From: Bacteroidales bacterium
GTDB lineage: Bacteria; Bacteroidota; Bacteroidia; Bacteroidales; F082
Length of the DNA stretch: 37,390 bases
Reading direction: 5' to 3'
Assembly: GCA_028277395.1 (NCBI GenBank)
Contig: JANQGJ010000088.1
Span: 1-37,390 of the forward strand
The notes beneath the pieces are model-generated. The model made no database searches, had not been told where the DNA came from, and saw nothing but the letters and a program-made list of their open reading frames with translations. Below are positions 17,035 through 24,565 of the stretch, one piece after another. Position 1 is the first letter of the stretch. The number at the start of each line of letters is the position of its first letter. Both the position numbers and the translations under genes were made by a program.

Positions 17035-17352
17035 CCTGTACTTTTTAGTTATTCATCTCATATTAATCCATGGATTCCAGACAGTCGTCAAATTAAAAGG
17101 TTGCATTATATAAGCACATTGAAAACCACAATTTAACAACTACTTTTTCCACTAAAACAAATACCACATGGCATCATTATAGGTTACAAAACTATAAGCC
17201 TGAAAATCAAGCCTAAGAAAAATAACAGTTATTTAACAAATGAATTATTTTCGTATTTTAACTGACGAATAATCAGATCTAATTTAGAAGGATTCTGAAA
17301 TTAGCGGAGTTATAGTTTATTACTTTTGTATTTTGAAATAAAACGAAAAAAT
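17035..17352. other. Divergent intergenic region between the BACON gene and the PLP enzyme gene
   Basis: This 318-nt AT-rich gap separates two divergent genes. A TACTTTTG -7 box for the rightward gene lies near its right end (separate entry). No promoter motif was recognised for the leftward gene, and no other structure was seen. Confidence 0.6.
17321..17328 (+). promoter_or_regulatory. Candidate -7 box of the PLP enzyme gene
   Basis: TACTTTTG exactly matches TAnnTTTG. It lies 25 nt upstream of ATG 17353 and overlaps an alternative TTG start at 17326, so it argues for the ATG as the true start. No clear TTG is seen at -33. Confidence 0.5.
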
Positions 17353-18558
17353 ATGTCAAAGAAATATGATCCGGCTACGGCCGTACAAAGGATTGAACAA
17401 TTTGGTGAATTTGGTGGTGTAAACCCTTCTATTACTGACTCTGCCACCTATACTTTTATGAAGGAGAATGTGATGATTGATGCATTTCATGGAGAAGCTG
17501 AAGGTTGTTTTTTATATTCACGTCACTGGAATCCGTCCAACAAATATTTATCTGATGCTCTTGCAACAATGGAGGGAACCGAATCTGCATGGGTAACAGC
17601 ATCCGGAATGGCAGCAATAACAACGGCCATATTACAAATTTGTAATGCCGGGGATCACATTATTACCAGTGTTACAACATATGGTGGAACATTTGCTTTT
17701 TTAAAAAACTATGTTAAAAAGTTCAACATCGAAGTATCTTTTGTAAATATTTCAGATCTTGAGAGCATTAAAAAAGAAATAAAACCTAATACAAAGGTTA
17801 TTTATACTGAGAGTTTGACAAATCCTATGCTTCAGGTGAGTGACATTCCTGCGATTTCTGAGATTGCTCATGAGCATGGAATAAAACTTCTTGTTGATAA
17901 TACATTTACACCAATGATCATAAGTCCTTTTAAATTAGGAGCTGACATTGTTGTATATAGTATGACTAAGTTTATCAATGGTAAAAATGACTGTGTTGCA
18001 GGGGCAATTTGTGCTTCAGAGGAATTCATAAACGATATTAGTAATGTTAACGACGGAACTGCAATGTTACTAGGACCTGTTCTGGATCCATTACGTTCAT
18101 CCTCAATACTCAAAAACCTGGCAACTCTTCATGTAAGAATGATACAACATGGTAAAAATGCTATGTATCTTGCAGAAAAATTCAAAGAAACAGGCCTTAA
18201 GTTCAACTATCCGGGAATGCCGGAGCATCCTCAGCATGAGTTGATGAACAGTATGATGAATGAAGGATTTGGATATAGCGGTATTATTGCTATTGACCTT
18301 GAAACAGCAGAACGGGCAGCACCATTCATGGAGATGATGCAGGAAAAAGGTGTTGGTTACCATGCAGTTAGTCTGGGATATTTTAAAACACTATTTTCCA
18401 ATTCCGGCAGAAGCACTTCATCTGAAGTACCGGTTGAAATTCAGGCAGAAATGGGAATGTCACCCGGACTGGTAAGATTCTCTGTGGGTCTGGATCATAA
18501 TATTGAGGAGACTTTCAAAATCATTAAATCATGTCTTGATGAGTTGAACCTGATTTAA
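17353..18558 (+). CDS. Trans-sulfuration family PLP enzyme (Cys/Met metabolism, C-S lyase-like)
   Basis: A 401-residue enzyme of the Cys/Met metabolism PLP family (cystathionine gamma-synthase/lyase, methionine gamma-lyase). The PLP-binding lysine is K206 in SMTKFINGKND. The phosphate-binding YSR of the neighbouring subunit is at 55-57, ASGMAA is at 83-88 and the stacking tyrosine is in TTYGGT (Y110). Relatives usually have GGH.D or NGH.D after the lysine; here NGKND replaces the His with Lys. The cysteine typical of methionine gamma-lyase (YGCT) is Gly112 here, so classical methionine gamma-lyase is less likely. It may act as a cystathionine or homocysteine/O-acyl-homoserine enzyme; the substrate is not decided by sequence. 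The start is set at ATG 17353 because the promoter motif overlaps the upstream TTG. A strong bidirectional terminator follows. Confidence 0.85.
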   Translation: MSKKYDPATAVQRIEQFGEFGGVNPSITDSATYTFMKENVMIDAFHGEAEGCFLYSRHWNPSNKYLSDALATMEGTESAWVTASGMAAITTAILQICNAGDHIITSVTTYGGTFAFLKNYVKKFNIEVSFVNISDLESIKKEIKPNTKVIYTESLTNPMLQVSDIPAISEIAHEHGIKLLVDNTFTPMIISPFKLGADIVVYSMTKFINGKNDCVAGAICASEEFINDISNVNDGTAMLLGPVLDPLRSSSILKNLATLHVRMIQHGKNAMYLAEKFKETGLKFNYPGMPEHPQHELMNSMMNEGFGYSGIIAIDLETAERAAPFMEMMQEKGVGYHAVSLGYFKTLFSNSGRSTSSEVPVEIQAEMGMSPGLVRFSVGLDHNIEETFKIIKSCLDELNLI

Positions 18559-18574
18559 AAGTACCAATCCAGCA

Positions 18575-18618
18575 AAAATTAAAGGCTGCCAGTTATGAAA
18601 ATGGCAGCCTTTAATTTT
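18575..18618. terminator. Bidirectional rho-independent terminator
   Basis: A 17-bp perfect inverted repeat, arms 18575-18591 and 18602-18618, contains the GC core GGCTGCCA/TGGCAGCC with A- and T-rich flanks and a 10-nt loop. The A tract on one side and T tract on the other let it work in both directions. It sits between the convergent PLP enzyme and SPFH genes. Confidence 0.93.
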
Positions 18619-18633
18619 GCTATGAACATCAGA

Positions 18634-19470
18634 TTATTTAATATCTCCCAGTATTAATGGCATTCCATCTTCTCCGCCACCAATCACAACAATCTTTGTA
18701 TTGTTTGATTCAGCAAGTTTTATGGTTGCACTTATTCCTTTTTCACGAAGAATATTATTAGTCAAACTTGCATTAAGTATTCTGTTGGCTTCAGCTTTAC
18801 CTTCTGCATCAATGATCTGGCGCTGAGCTTCTTTCTGAGCCTTCTGTAGTTTAAACTCATATTCCAGTGACTCCTGCTCCTGTTTTAACTTACCTTCAAT
18901 AGCAGCTTTAATGGTTGATGGTAATACAATCGATCTGATAAGAATCTGAGTGAGATCTACATACTTCTCATCAAGTATTTGTTTAGCTTCTTCATATATT
19001 TCATCCTGAATTGCATCCCGTTTTGTGGAATAAATCTGCTCAGGTGTATATCTTCCGATCACACTTCTGGCTGAAGACCTTAGGGCAGGAATAACAACCC
19101 TGCGAAGGTAGTCCTTACCAATATTAGCATGTAATAAACCAAGTTTATCATACTCCGGACGATACCAGGCAGATACATCAGCTTTTATTTCCAAACCATT
19201 GGATGACAACACATTCATATCTTCAGCAATTTCCTGCTGACGTGTTTCATAAATTATCATTTCATTCCATGGTGCCAAAAAATGAAATCCCTCACCATAT
19301 GTATGTTCAGTATCTATACCTCCCTGAAACGTTTTAAACAGAACTCCGGCATGACCGGCGTTTATTGTTACTGTCATTCTGCTCCAGAATATAATAATCA
19401 GGATTATTATTCCTATTATTATTCCAATAGGTAATACTTTACGTAGTTCAAATTCCTGTTGCTGTGCCAT
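18634..19470 (-). CDS. SPFH/prohibitin family membrane protein
   Basis: A 278-residue member of the SPFH/prohibitin family. The N-terminus is cytoplasmic and a single hydrophobic segment lies at about 12-29 (GIIIGIIILIIIF). The SPFH domain follows (about 32-210: VTINAGHAGVLFKTFQGGIDTEH, SRMTV-type start). A coiled-coil-prone helix (about 190-245) rich in Lys/Glu/Gln (KLKQEQESLEYEFKLQKAQKEAQ) ends with the conserved EAEGKAEANRIL-like segment. Such proteins form large membrane-associated oligomers that organise proteases or lipid domains. The next gene on this strand is a TolB-like propeller 119 nt upstream, so cotranscription is possible but not shown. A terminator separates its 3' end from the converging gene. 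Confidence 0.92.
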   Translation of the reverse strand: MAQQQEFELRKVLPIGIIIGIIILIIIFWSRMTVTINAGHAGVLFKTFQGGIDTEHTYGEGFHFLAPWNEMIIYETRQQEIAEDMNVLSSNGLEIKADVSAWYRPEYDKLGLLHANIGKDYLRRVVIPALRSSARSVIGRYTPEQIYSTKRDAIQDEIYEEAKQILDEKYVDLTQILIRSIVLPSTIKAAIEGKLKQEQESLEYEFKLQKAQKEAQRQIIDAEGKAEANRILNASLTNNILREKGISATIKLAESNNTKIVVIGGGEDGMPLILGDIK

Positions 19471-19495
19471 ATTTCTTAGTTTTTAAAATGATTAG

Positions 19496-19503
19496 CAAAT
19501 TTA
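19496..19503 (-). promoter_or_regulatory. Candidate -7 box of the SPFH gene
   Basis: The minus strand reads TAAATTTG, matching TAnnTTTG, 26 nt upstream of the SPFH start codon. No -33 TTG was found. It suggests that the gene has its own promoter rather than depending on the propeller gene. Confidence 0.45.
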
Positions 19504-19588
19504 ATAATATTAATCGTTGGTGAAGATAAGATATCGACTTAAAAGACAACCAGACTTATAACATCTGATAATATGATTGTTATGAAGA

Positions 19589-20470
19589 TTAATAATCATC
19601 AAAAGGAAAAATATAGATATCCCAGCCATTATCAGATTTAACAGATAAAGCAAGCATTGTTCCATCAGGAGAAACTACGGGATTTGCAATGTCTGCAGCT
19701 ATTTCGGTAATACGCTCTAGGCGTTTACCATCTTTCCAAACACTATACAACTCATAGTTTCCTGTTCTCATTTCGGAAACAAAAAACAATTTAAAGTCTG
19801 AAGGACCCCATGATACATCTTTCACATCATAATCACTAAAGGACATAAGCTTTTCACCATACCAGTTAATGATCTCCAGGTTGGCAGAACCTGAAAACGG
19901 ATCATTTTTACAATATACAACATGTTTTCCGTTGCCACTCACATTGCAATTACTAATACCAGATTTGTGATTTGTAAGTTTGTTGAGGTTATCATAAACA
20001 AAATCATAGCTGTATAATTCCCATCTGTTTGTAAGTTCATCAAATCCGGTAAAATAAACCTGACGTGAAGAATTTGAAAACGATGCATCTTTACATCTTA
20101 TATTCCGGTTGAACAATGGTCTTACTTTGTTCGTTTCAAGGTCAAGTTTATAAAGGTACTCTGATCCTGACATCTCGGAGTCGAAAATAATTGCATTACC
20201 ATCAGGATACCACACAGGATTATGATACTTTGACAAGGAATCCCCCAAACAGGTAATTGTATCGTTATCAGTTCGGTATATGTATATCATTGATGTACCA
20301 TTATTTTCAGAAAGGAATAACACTTGTCTACTATCGGGAGACCATTCCGGACATATCTGATTACCGGACATATTTGTTATGTTTTTGCCATCAGACAGGC
20401 CTAAATATTGTCCAGATACACTTACCGCCAATGAAAACATAAGTAAAAATAATAATTCACGTAACTGCAT
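19589..20470 (-). CDS. Secreted TolB-like beta-propeller (PD40) protein
   Basis: A 293-residue exported protein. A signal peptide covers 1-20 (LLFLLMFSLAVSVSGQ). The rest is a set of PD40/WD40-like TolB repeats, shown by recurring patterns such as PEWSPDSRQVLFLS (about 41-54), PVWYPDGNAIIFDS (about 85-98), NVSGNGKHVVYCKN and PVVSPDGTMLALSV (about 265-278). It has no Pal-binding N-terminal TolB domain, so it is not TolB itself. Proteins of this type act as periplasmic scaffolds or as OmpA-like partners; the partner here is unknown. It is a divergent neighbour of the heptose kinase gene and precedes the SPFH gene on the same strand. Confidence 0.8.
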   Translation of the reverse strand: MQLRELLFLLMFSLAVSVSGQYLGLSDGKNITNMSGNQICPEWSPDSRQVLFLSENNGTSMIYIYRTDNDTITCLGDSLSKYHNPVWYPDGNAIIFDSEMSGSEYLYKLDLETNKVRPLFNRNIRCKDASFSNSSRQVYFTGFDELTNRWELYSYDFVYDNLNKLTNHKSGISNCNVSGNGKHVVYCKNDPFSGSANLEIINWYGEKLMSFSDYDVKDVSWGPSDFKLFFVSEMRTGNYELYSVWKDGKRLERITEIAADIANPVVSPDGTMLALSVKSDNGWDIYIFPFDDY

Positions 20471-20539
20471 AACCGGATAATAGAAATATATGAATATTAA
20501 AAACTGCCGGTAAAAATAAAATAAACATCAACAAATACG

Positions 20540-20547
20540 TATTTTTG
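20540..20547 (+). promoter_or_regulatory. Candidate -7 box of the heptose kinase operon
   Basis: TATTTTTG matches TAnnTTTG, 24 nt upstream of the ATG at 20571. A -33 TTG is not obvious. It would drive the heptose kinase and probably ubiE. Confidence 0.5.
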
Positions 20548-20570
20548 CCCTTTATTAAAAGATAGGATTA

Positions 20571-21587
20571 ATGATTTCTACAGAATCTATTTCAAAGTTG
20601 TTTTCAGAGTTTAACAAACTAAATGTCATTGTTATCGGGGATGTGATGGTTGATTCATATATATGGGGAGATGTGAGCCGTATTTCTCCGGAGGCTCCGG
20701 TTCCAATAGTCGAAGTTGAAAAGAGGGAAAACAGACTGGGAGGTGCTGCCAATGTTGGGTTAAACCTCAAAGCCCTGGGTGCCAACCCTATACTTTGTTC
20801 AGTAATTGGTACTGACCAGAGAGGTAATGATTTTGCAGATATACTAAAAGAAGAGAATATGTCACTTGATGGTATTATCCAGAGTGACAGCAGGATAACA
20901 ACCACAAAGTTCAGGGTTATAGGTAATAATACGCAGTTGCTTCGTGTTGATGAAGAAACTACGTTACCCATTTCTGCTGATCAGAATAAACAGTTGACTG
21001 AACGGATCTTCAACCTTGTTGAAAATAAGAACATTGATGTAATTGTATTTCAGGATTACGACAAAGGTGTCATTTCTGAATCATTAATTCAAGAAGTAAT
21101 AGAAAAAGCAAACAAAACAGGGATACCTGTAGTGGTTGACCCTAAAAAGCTTAATTTTCTCAGTTATAAAAACGCAACTTTGTTTAAACCAAACCTTAAA
21201 GAAATAAAAGAAGGGTTAAATATTGATTTTGATGTTAACAATGATGTTGACCTTGAACTTGCAGTAGCAAAGCTACAGGATACACTAAATGCGCAAATGG
21301 TATTGAATACTTTAAGTGAGAAAGGTGTTTTCATAAGCTGGAAGATTGACGGAGGTTTTGAATCAAGACTAATTCCTGCCCACCTCCGGAATATTGCTGA
21401 TGTATCAGGCGCAGGTGACACTGTAATAAGTGTTGCAGCACTTTGCATAGCACAGAATGTTGCTCCTCCGGTCATTGCAGCTATTTCAAATCTTGCCGGA
21501 GGACTTGTCTGTGAAGAAGTGGGTGTAGTTTCAGTGAAAAAGGACAAATTACTTGATGAGGTAAATCGATTACTTGCGCGGACATAG
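20571..21587 (+). CDS. rfaE1: D-glycero-beta-D-manno-heptose-7-phosphate kinase (RfaE1/HldE kinase domain)
   Basis: A 338-residue PfkB/ribokinase-family sugar kinase, equal in length to the stand-alone heptose-7-phosphate kinase that makes ADP-heptose for the lipopolysaccharide core. Family motifs are GDVMVDSYIWGDVSRISPEA (about 23-42), NRLGGAANVGLNL and DVSGAGDTV (277-285), with the catalytic base at D283. There is no C-terminal cytidylyltransferase domain, so adenylyl transfer would be by a separate protein (RfaE2) not in this window. The ATG start is supported by a -7 box 24 nt upstream. ubiE follows after 51 nt on the same strand. Function is secure at the family level; sugar specificity is inferred from the EAPVPIVEV and GGAANV signatures shared with HldE. 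Confidence 0.9.
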   Translation: MISTESISKLFSEFNKLNVIVIGDVMVDSYIWGDVSRISPEAPVPIVEVEKRENRLGGAANVGLNLKALGANPILCSVIGTDQRGNDFADILKEENMSLDGIIQSDSRITTTKFRVIGNNTQLLRVDEETTLPISADQNKQLTERIFNLVENKNIDVIVFQDYDKGVISESLIQEVIEKANKTGIPVVVDPKKLNFLSYKNATLFKPNLKEIKEGLNIDFDVNNDVDLELAVAKLQDTLNAQMVLNTLSEKGVFISWKIDGGFESRLIPAHLRNIADVSGAGDTVISVAALCIAQNVAPPVIAAISNLAGGLVCEEVGVVSVKKDKLLDEVNRLLART

Positions 21588-21638
21588 CTATCCTGAATAT
21601 CCGACAGATTTATCAATGTTTAAATACGCAAAAACACT

Positions 21639-22346
21639 ATGCAAACTCACAAAGCTGAAAAAGAACAGGTACGACGAATGTTCAATGATATTGCTCACAA
21701 ATATGATTTTTTGAATCATTTTTTATCTGTTGGTATCGATATTACCTGGCGGAAAAAAGTCAGAAAATTGCTTGCAAAAAATCACCCTGCTACCATACTG
21801 GATGTAGCAACCGGAACCGGAGATCTTGCTATAGAACTTTCTAAACTATCACCAGATAGTATAATTGGCATTGACATTGCAACGGAAATGCTTGAAATTG
21901 GCAGACTGAAAATCAAGAAAAAGGGACTGGATAGTATTATAGAAATGGAAGAAGGTGATGCCGAAAATCTGAAATTTGAATCAAACAAATTCGATGCAAT
22001 TACTGTGGCGTTTGGAGTACGAAATTTTGAAACTCTTCAGAAAGGGCTTAAGGAAATGCACAGGGTACTTAAAACAGGCGGAATTTTAGCAATACTTGAG
22101 TTCTCAAAACCAAAAGCGTTCCCGTTTAAGCAGGTATACAATTTTTATTTTAAGTACATATTACCAGTAATGGGGCGTTTTTTTTCAAAAAGTAATGCAG
22201 CATATACATATTTACCCGAGTCAGTACAAGGATTTGCTGAAGATAAAGCATTTTTACAGGAACTCGATGCAGCAGGTTTTCACAATGCAAAACAAAACAG
22301 GCTCACAATGGGAATTGCCACATTATATCATGCCATAAAGCTATAA
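21639..22346 (+). CDS. ubiE: Demethylmenaquinone methyltransferase (UbiE/MenG)
   Basis: A 235-residue SAM-dependent methyltransferase of the UbiE/MenG family, catalysing the last step of menaquinone synthesis. Diagnostic segments are VRRMFNDIAHKYDFLNHFLS (about 11-30), DITWRKK (34-40), the SAM motif I DVATGTGDLAIEL (55-67) and DAITVAFGVRNF (about 114-125). The C-terminal segment NRLTMGIATLYHAIK is also typical. With no ubiquinone expected in Bacteroidota, menaquinone is the likely product. It follows rfaE1 by 51 nt and precedes porT by 112 nt, an order I recall from other Bacteroidota. The start codon is ATG. Confidence 0.95.
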   Translation: MQTHKAEKEQVRRMFNDIAHKYDFLNHFLSVGIDITWRKKVRKLLAKNHPATILDVATGTGDLAIELSKLSPDSIIGIDIATEMLEIGRLKIKKKGLDSIIEMEEGDAENLKFESNKFDAITVAFGVRNFETLQKGLKEMHRVLKTGGILAILEFSKPKAFPFKQVYNFYFKYILPVMGRFFSKSNAAYTYLPESVQGFAEDKAFLQELDAAGFHNAKQNRLTMGIATLYHAIKL

Positions 22347-22358
22347 TTGAAAAATAGT

Positions 22359-22366
22359 TAACTTTG
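22359..22366 (+). promoter_or_regulatory. Candidate -7 box upstream of porT
   Basis: TAACTTTG matches TAnnTTTG, about 93 nt upstream of the proposed porT start. No TTG lies at the usual -33 distance. It suggests that porT can be transcribed separately from ubiE. Confidence 0.35.
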
Positions 22367-22386
22367 CCGTTTTTTTGTACAAACGG
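22367..22386. repeat. Hairpin between ubiE and porT
   Basis: CCGTTT (22367-22372) and AAACGG (22381-22386) form a 6-bp stem with an 8-nt loop. The loop side includes TTTGTACAAA, itself a palindrome, so two alternative foldings are possible. It is 20 nt after the ubiE stop but lacks a trailing T-run. It could be a weak terminator or a leader structure of porT mRNA. Confidence 0.3.
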
Positions 22387-22458
22387 TATGTATCAAATAT
22401 AATTATCAGGTATAATACTAACCAGCCAATATAAGCGTTAACAATAAAAAAAATTAAT

Positions 22459-23229
22459 TTGAGTAAGAAAACAATCATATTTTCAACTTTCCTTTTGGTG
22501 ATGCTGATGGCCACCATTAACTCAAATGCTCAGAGAAGAAAAGTTAACAATCTCCCTACTTATGATGAGAACTTATATCATTTCGGTTTTATTTTGGGAG
22601 TAAACCATATGTTATTTACGGTAAAAACTGTTGATGACTTACCCAATATAAAATGGGAAACAGATCAGTCTCCTGATGTATTTGGCGATTCATTATATGT
22701 GTATGGTGTTACTTCATCTCCAACACCAGGGTTTTCTGTTGGAATCCTGGCAAATCTCAGAACCGGCAGATACACTGACCTGAGGTTTATACCAACACTT
22801 TCGTTTGGTGAAAGACTATTAAACTATACAATTCTAAGATACAGGAACGGAGAACCACTTTTCGTTGAGATTCAGAAGAGTATAACATCAACAATTGTTG
22901 AGATCCCGCTGGAGTTCAGGTATAAATCAAAAAGGCTCAACAATTTCAGGGCTTACGTGCTTGGAGGCATGAAATATTCGCTTGACCTTGCATCACAAAA
23001 GAAAGGTAAAAACAATGCGAATACTACCACTGTAAAGTTAAACAGACATGATTTTTCGCTTGAAGCAGGTGTTGGAATAGAATTTTATACTACATACTTT
23101 AAGTTTGGTATTGAAAGTAAAATGGGATTCGGGTTTAGAAACCTGATAATAGATGAAAACAATCTTTACTCAGGAAGTATTGATCAATTAAGATCGAAAG
23201 TATTCCTGCTATCCTTCACATTTGAATAA
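22459..23229 (+). CDS. porT: PorT-like outer membrane protein of the type IX secretion system
   Basis: A 256-residue beta-barrel protein that fits PorT/SprT, a membrane component needed for type IX secretion and gliding. A TTG start is chosen because it gives a complete signal peptide (1-24, ending SNAQ) and there is no suitable ATG. The mature start RRKVNNLPTYDENLYHFGFI and the following alternating hydrophobic strands end in an aromatic residue near the C-terminus (LLSFTFE), as barrels do. Its placement just after ubiE is typical of porT as I recall it from other Bacteroidota. The two T9SS cargo proteins in this window fit. The PorT assignment rests on pattern and context, not on an alignment. 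Confidence 0.72.
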   Translation: MSKKTIIFSTFLLVMLMATINSNAQRRKVNNLPTYDENLYHFGFILGVNHMLFTVKTVDDLPNIKWETDQSPDVFGDSLYVYGVTSSPTPGFSVGILANLRTGRYTDLRFIPTLSFGERLLNYTILRYRNGEPLFVEIQKSITSTIVEIPLEFRYKSKRLNNFRAYVLGGMKYSLDLASQKKGKNNANTTTVKLNRHDFSLEAGVGIEFYTTYFKFGIESKMGFGFRNLIIDENNLYSGSIDQLRSKVFLLSFTFE

Positions 23230-23240
23230 AAACAGTAGCA

Positions 23241-23933
23241 ATGAGCGAAACTGATAATACAGATGATTTGTTCAAACTTGTAATTGATAAGTCATCACTA
23301 AAAAATACAGTGTATAACAATACATTTGAATCATTCAATATGCTTAAAGATGTTGTTGATAATCTTGCCAAAGACTTTGACAGTTACCGAAAAACTGTTA
23401 AAAGTAATTTTGTAACGACACTTGAAGCGAAACATATCGGTAAATTTGAGATCGACCTGAAATTTGGTGGAGATGTTCTGTTGTTTATGATGCATACCAA
23501 TGTTTTTGAGTTTTCCCGTGACCATGAGATAATGCGTACACCATATATTAAGGAAGACAAAACAAGATCATATTGTGGAATTATAAACATATATAATTTC
23601 ATTGCTGATTCTTTCAAATATAACAGGGTAAACGACATTGGATACTTGATCGGACGTATTTTTATAAACAAGGAGAAGCATTATTTCATAGAAGGTAAAA
23701 GGGAACTGGGATTCTTGTATAATAATTTTGGAAAGAATACTCTTGATAAAGACTCTATGAGTTCTATAATTGAAGCAGCTATTAAATACACAGTTAATTT
23801 CGATTTATTAACTCCACATTACGATATGGTTAAGTTTGTAACTGTTAATGATATCAAGAGCACCCTTGATTCCATATCAGTAAAAACCGGTAAAAGACTT
23901 GGTTATAAGTTTCAGGCTGATGTGGATGGTTAG
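23241..23933 (+). CDS. Conserved hypothetical protein downstream of porT
   Basis: A 230-residue soluble protein that I do not recognise. No signal peptide or membrane segment is present. The N-terminal 55 residues are helical and polar (LKDVVDNLAKDFDSYRKTVKSNF). A beta-rich core follows (FEIDLKFGGDVLLFMMHTNVFEF at about 73-95), then YCGIINIYNFIADSFKYNRVNDIGYLIGRIFINKEKHYFIEG (about 112-153). The single Cys is C113. The gene starts 11 nt after porT and is probably cotranscribed, so a link to surface assembly is possible but unproved. The tRNA-Glu gene follows with its own promoter. Confidence 0.75.
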   Translation: MSETDNTDDLFKLVIDKSSLKNTVYNNTFESFNMLKDVVDNLAKDFDSYRKTVKSNFVTTLEAKHIGKFEIDLKFGGDVLLFMMHTNVFEFSRDHEIMRTPYIKEDKTRSYCGIINIYNFIADSFKYNRVNDIGYLIGRIFINKEKHYFIEGKRELGFLYNNFGKNTLDKDSMSSIIEAAIKYTVNFDLLTPHYDMVKFVTVNDIKSTLDSISVKTGKRLGYKFQADVDG

Positions 23934-23976
23934 ATTTCAAAAAATGTAAAAAAATCAATATTTTTTTACAAAAGAC

Positions 23977-24005
23977 TTGCACAATAAAATAATTTATTAT
24001 TTTTG
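23977..24005 (+). promoter_or_regulatory. Promoter of tRNA-Glu
   Basis: TTG at 23977-23979 and TATTTTTG at 23998-24005 (exact TAnnTTTG) are separated by 18 nt, a good match to the Bacteroidota -33/-7 promoter. The tRNA begins 17 nt after the -7 box, in keeping with a very short 5' leader. Confidence 0.75.
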
Positions 24006-24022
24006 CACCTCCTAAACAAAAT

Positions 24023-24096
24023 GGTCCGTTCGGCTAGTCAGGTTAGGCCCCCAGGTTTTCATCCTGGTAACACGGGTTCGAATCCCGTACGGACTA
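24023..24096 (+). tRNA. tRNA-Glu (anticodon UUC)
   Basis: A complete cloverleaf is visible. The acceptor arms are GGTCCGT and ACGGACT, the anticodon arms CCAGG/CCTGG enclose the loop TTTTCAT with anticodon TTC, and the T-arm is ACGGG-TTCGAAT-CCCGT. The variable loop is short and the discriminator base is A. CCA is not encoded. It sits alone, with its own promoter and terminator. Confidence 0.96.
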
Positions 24097-24100
24097 CAAA

Positions 24101-24126
24101 GCCACTCTGAAAAGGGTGGCTTTTTT
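24101..24126 (+). terminator. Rho-independent terminator of tRNA-Glu
   Basis: GCCACTC (24101-24107) pairs with GGGTGGC (24114-24120), a 7-bp stem with one G-U pair and a 6-nt loop, followed directly by TTTTTT. It starts 4 nt after the tRNA. Confidence 0.92.
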
Positions 24127-24298
24127 CGTTTATCCAACTCAATAATCCTGGTCTTTTGGGGTCTTTATCAGTTATTTTGTAAAATCACTGTTTTTAGTAA
24201 TATTTACCTAAACTCCAGAATTCATATCCGCTCAAACAAAAATTTGTTAACGCCTGTTTATAAGTCATTTACAAATATTTGTCGTTTTTTTACTACCC

Positions 24299-24316
24299 TT
24301 TTTAACAGGTTAAAAA
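24299..24316. repeat. Perfect 8-bp palindrome upstream of the isolated gene
   Basis: TTTTTAAC and GTTAAAAA are exact reverse complements separated by AG. The site sits 17 nt upstream of a candidate -33 element, a position where an operator could act. It could equally be a chance AT-rich palindrome. Confidence 0.35.
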
Positions 24317-24332
24317 CTACATATTAAGGGTA

Positions 24333-24363
24333 TTGACATATATCTGTTTATATCCTATCTTTC
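24333..24363 (+). promoter_or_regulatory. Candidate promoter of the isolated 207-residue gene
   Basis: TTG at 24333-24335 (in TTGACA) and TATCTTTC at 24356-24363 are separated by 20 nt. The -7 box has one mismatch, the final G replaced by C. The predicted leader is about 195 nt long. Confidence 0.4.
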
Positions 24364-24565
24364 AAAACTAAAATCAGGGGGAAATATTACTAATTCTGCT
24401 TATAAGATTTAACTCATAACAATCTACTCCGAACTAACAAAACAAATTGCCAGTGTTAACGGCTTTGTTTCACAATAAATAACTCCGCAGAATATTCTTA
24501 ACAGACTTAATGAGTTCTATAATATTTAAAAATAGAGAAACAACATAATCAAACACCAAACAGAC

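Larger units (their letters stand above)
24127..24565. other. Long AT-rich leader region before an isolated gene
   Basis: No coding sequence is seen in 439 nt. A perfect palindrome TTTTTAAC-AG-GTTAAAAA lies at 24299-24316. A candidate promoter (TTG 24333-24335, TATCTTTC 24356-24363, 20-nt spacer, one mismatch to TAnnTTTG) lies just after it and would leave a roughly 195-nt 5' leader for the gene at 24566. No tRNA or riboswitch was recognised in the leader. Confidence 0.6.

Noticed and set aside
17326..17352. TTG start for the PLP enzyme
   Set aside because: It lies within the -7 promoter box, so it would not be transcribed as a start codon.
19589..20470. Tol-Pal component TolB
   Set aside because: The TolB N-terminal domain is absent and there are no tol or pal genes nearby.
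20555..20971. Antisense open frames inside conserved genes (for example over the heptose kinase and the UbiA genes)
   Set aside because: They are shadow frames of well-supported genes on the other strand, with no family features of their own.
24023..24126. tRNA-Glu as an integration (att) site
   Set aside because: No integrase gene and no repeat of the tRNA 3' end was seen elsewhere in the window.
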